This document shows, in pieces, positions 5,780 through 7,565 of a stretch of DNA of 7,565 nucleotides (the stretch's first letter is position 1; every line of letters starts with the position of its first letter). A program made the translations under genes and the position numbers. The notes below the pieces were generated by a model that did not search any database, was not told the DNA's origin, and was given only the letters and a program-made list of their open reading frames with translations. This DNA is from a bacterium (GTDB lineage: Bacteria; SZUA-182; SZUA-191): contig QIEW01000156.1 in NCBI GenBank assembly GCA_003230535.1, forward strand, positions 1 to 7,565, read 5' to 3'.

Positions 5780-5846
5780 CAGCACCTTATAGAACAGAGT
5801 ACCTTGTAGCTATATTTATGGTTTACAGTAGGTTATGTGTTATGTG

Positions 5847-5870
5847 GCGTCAGGAGTTACCTCCTGACGC
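5847..5870 (+). repeat. REP-like palindrome, family 3, second copy
   Basis: This is a perfect 10-bp stem, GCGTCAGGAG (5847-5856) and CTCCTGACGC (5861-5870), around TTAC. It lies 30 bp past the hdrB stop. No T-run follows on the minus strand, so it is at best a factor-assisted terminator or an RNA-stabilising hairpin. Confidence 0.7.
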
Positions 5871-5900
5871 AGAACTTCCATGTTTGATGGCAACTTAGTA

Positions 5901-6773
5901 TCAGCTCAATTCCGCCAACAACGGGGCCGCATCTACTATATGTTTATCCAATCCCAGCGACTCCGCAGATAAGCCAAAAGCCAATCCCAAAAGTTGCGTA
6001 AAATAGAGTACCGGAATTTTGTATTCTATTCCCAGTATACGGCTAATCTGGGGTTGGCGTAAATCCAGATTGGCATGACATAGGGGGCAGGCGACCGCAA
6101 TGGCGTCCGCACCGGCCTGTTTGGCCATCTCCAGTATCTCCCCGCTTAGCTTCACCAGAGTATCTAATTGACTCATCATTCCCAATCCAGCCCCGCAACA
6201 TTGCACTTTATAGTCCCACGGAAGCACCCCCACTCCCGCTGCCTGGAGTAATCTATCCATGGATACAGGATCTTCAGGGTCATCAAATTTGCTGACCTTG
6301 GGAGGACGCACCAATAAACATCCGTAATAGGTAACTACCTTGATATTTTGCAAATCCTTCTTTACCGATGACCTTACCCGCTCCAGTATTTCCCGGCCGC
6401 TCAGATACTCCAGCAAAGAGACCGCCTCACCGGAGCCGGTACCATTCAAACCCAATTTCTGCTGCATCTCCTCTTTCAGTTGCGGATTAGAATGGAGCTC
6501 CAACTGGGCGGATTTTAGCTGTGAATAGCAGGACGGGCAGGGAATTACTATCGGCTTGCCATTAGCCAAAGACAGGTTTCTGCATGACAAAGCCGTCGCC
6601 AGCAGATGACGGGTATGATGGGCGGCGCTGGCCCCGCAACAGGACCAGTCAGGCAGCTCTGTTAACTTAATTTCCAGACATTGGCAAACCCGCCGGGCAG
6701 ATACATCATATTCAACCGCGGTTCCTTTTAATGAACATCCCGGAAAATAATTAGCCTCTCTCATAGCGTTCAT
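5901..6773 (-). CDS. hdrB: HdrB-like heterodisulfide reductase subunit (double CCG domain)
   Basis: HdrB is the catalytic subunit of heterodisulfide-reductase-type complexes, where two non-cubane iron-sulfur clusters reduce a disulfide. Both cysteine-rich CCG motifs are complete in this 290-residue protein. The first is C13, then C45-C46-G after 31 residues, then C79-x-x-C82. The second is C152, C192-C193-G after 39 residues, then C229-x-x-C232. Length is normal for stand-alone HdrB and there are no membrane segments. In bacteria that are not methanogens the substrate is not CoM-S-S-CoB, and a protein or small-molecule disulfide (for example DsrC in sulfate reducers) is the usual suggestion. 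The gene follows hdrC by 56 bp on the same strand, the standard HdrCB pairing. The ATG at 6773 has AGGGG some 12 bases upstream. A second ATG at 6764 is possible but has no better site. Confidence 0.93.
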   Translation of the reverse strand: MNAMREANYFPGCSLKGTAVEYDVSARRVCQCLEIKLTELPDWSCCGASAAHHTRHLLATALSCRNLSLANGKPIVIPCPSCYSQLKSAQLELHSNPQLKEEMQQKLGLNGTGSGEAVSLLEYLSGREILERVRSSVKKDLQNIKVVTYYGCLLVRPPKVSKFDDPEDPVSMDRLLQAAGVGVLPWDYKVQCCGAGLGMMSQLDTLVKLSGEILEMAKQAGADAIAVACPLCHANLDLRQPQISRILGIEYKIPVLYFTQLLGLAFGLSAESLGLDKHIVDAAPLLAELS

Positions 6774-6829
6774 AAATACAGCTTTCCCCTATCCTATTAC
6801 CTTATTAGATATGATCAAAGTCGCCACAG

Positions 6830-7381
6830 TTAGCGATACAATTTAAATATTTGCCGGATTTGATCGATATTCTTTATTTTGTGGGGCTGGAAAGATAGTT
6901 TTCCGCGCTTGAACAATGGTAAAGCTAGTTCCAGGTCATGAAACGGCTGACCGGACTGCAAATTATAGCGGCCTATAGCGCCTAATTCATATAACCGGCC
7001 ATACTGGAGAATGGAATCTAAAAATAACTCCTCAAACAGCCTTGCATTGGGAGCTTTCCGGGCATGACCTTCAGCTAAAGCCAGCTCCCGCAGCGCATCC
7101 ATGATCCTTGCCAGATCCACCCCTTTGGGGCAGCGAGCGGTACACGTCACACAGGAGAGACAAAGCCAAATAGTAGATGAGGAGAGAGCTCTTTGCTTCA
7201 GCCCGAGTTGGGCCATCCGGATAATTCTATTAGGGGTGTCTGTTACGGTATGCGCGATTGGACAACCTGCGGTGCATTTGCCGCATTGGTAACAATAAGA
7301 AAGGTTCTCGCCGGAAACATGCTCTACCTGGGTGATAAATTCAGTATCCAGACGATTTAAACTAACTGCATTTTCCGTCAT
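6830..7381 (-). CDS. hdrC: HdrC-like ferredoxin subunit (two 4Fe-4S clusters)
   Basis: HdrC passes electrons from HdrA or another donor to HdrB. The 183-residue protein carries two classical 4Fe-4S motifs, CYQCGKCTAGCP (C30, C33, C36, C40) and CLSCVTCTARCP (C74, C77, C80, C84). After these comes a helical tail with GRLYELG and FKRGKLSFQPHKIK, which is typical of bacterial HdrC rather than of general ferredoxins. The start was chosen as the ATG at 7381 because it has a very strong AAGGGGAGG just upstream. The frame stays open to a TTG at 7417, which would add 12 residues but would place that binding site inside the gene. It leads the hdrC-hdrB pair. No FAD-containing HdrA follows within the window. 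Confidence 0.93.
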   Translation of the reverse strand: MTENAVSLNRLDTEFITQVEHVSGENLSYCYQCGKCTAGCPIAHTVTDTPNRIIRMAQLGLKQRALSSSTIWLCLSCVTCTARCPKGVDLARIMDALRELALAEGHARKAPNARLFEELFLDSILQYGRLYELGAIGRYNLQSGQPFHDLELALPLFKRGKLSFQPHKIKNIDQIRQIFKLYR

Positions 7382-7385
7382 CCGC

Positions 7386-7394
7386 CCTCCCCTT
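7386..7394 (-). promoter_or_regulatory. Strong ribosome binding site that decides the hdrC start
   Basis: The minus strand reads AAGGGGAGG, its last base four nucleotides before the ATG at 7381. This is the strongest Shine-Dalgarno site in the window and argues against the upstream in-frame TTG at 7417. Confidence 0.75.
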
Positions 7395-7448
7395 ACCACC
7401 TGAAGATGGCCGCCCAATTCCTTTTGTTCCGCCCGTCTACCAGATATG

Positions 7449-7565
7449 TCACCTGGCCGGAGAGAAGTAGCTGCTCATATTAGCGTATAAATCATTCACC
7501 TTCCGAACGATGTTTACTAACGTCAAAATTATTTTCCGCTGGATTTCTATCCCTTGCACCGGATT
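7449..7565 (-). CDS. 3' end of an unidentified gene upstream of hdrC (partial)
   Basis: On the minus strand one frame is open from the window edge to a TGA at 7451-7449. It gives a 38-residue C-terminus with the pattern IEIQRKIILTLVNIVRKV followed by NDLYANM and a short Ser/Tyr-rich end. Alternating charged and hydrophobic residues suggest an amphipathic helix, which makes it more protein-like than the other two frames, one of which closes at once and one after 24 codons. I do not recognise the family. It does not look like the usual C-terminus of HdrA or MvhD. The gap to the hdrC ATG is 67 bp, so it could belong to the same operon. Confidence 0.4.
   Translation of the reverse strand, partial: NPVQGIEIQRKIILTLVNIVRKVNDLYANMSSYFSPAR

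Overview
The window reads as a stretch of chromosome from an anaerobic bacterium. HdrB/HdrC heterodisulfide-reductase-like subunits, the tail of a probable c-type cytochrome and an ArsM-like methyltransferase fit a sulfate-reducing or syntrophic lineage, either of the former Deltaproteobacteria or of anaerobic Firmicutes. I cannot settle the taxon from sequence alone. No rRNA, tRNA, CRISPR array, intact transposase or phage gene is visible.

Layout. At the left edge is the last 24 codons of a plus-strand gene (1-75), probably a cytochrome c. Everything else that is clearly coding lies on the minus strand. From right to left, in transcription order, it runs: the tail of an unidentified gene (7449-7565), hdrC (6830-7381), hdrB (5901-6773), an ArsM-like SAM methyltransferase (4939-5691), endonuclease IV nfo (3962-4828), a HIT-domain nucleotide hydrolase/phosphorylase (3229-3702), and a large membrane protein with a central spermidine-synthase-like domain (252-2702), which converges on the cytochrome gene. 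hdrC and hdrB are the only convincing operon. The other genes are separated by 110-530 bp and look like independent housekeeping or accessory units.

The spacers are the unusual part. I count thirteen short, mostly perfect palindromes of about 15-26 bp, confined to the gaps between genes. Three families can be defined. In each, members differ by paired (compensatory) stem substitutions and occur in both orientations, which is the signature of REP/BIME-type elements. Two nearly identical 67-bp modules, each holding two hairpins, stand as direct repeats on either side of the HIT gene. Between them lie a 16-bp tandem repeat and an inverted 10-bp motif that may be the worn ends of an insertion element. 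No REP-associated transposase is in the window.

Two enzymes carry substitutions that make their family names misleading. The spermidine-synthase-like domain lacks the catalytic Asp motif, and the ArsM-like protein lacks the Cys of the usual GCGNP motif. HdrB and HdrC have all the cysteines expected for their iron-sulfur clusters but no HdrA beside them in the window.
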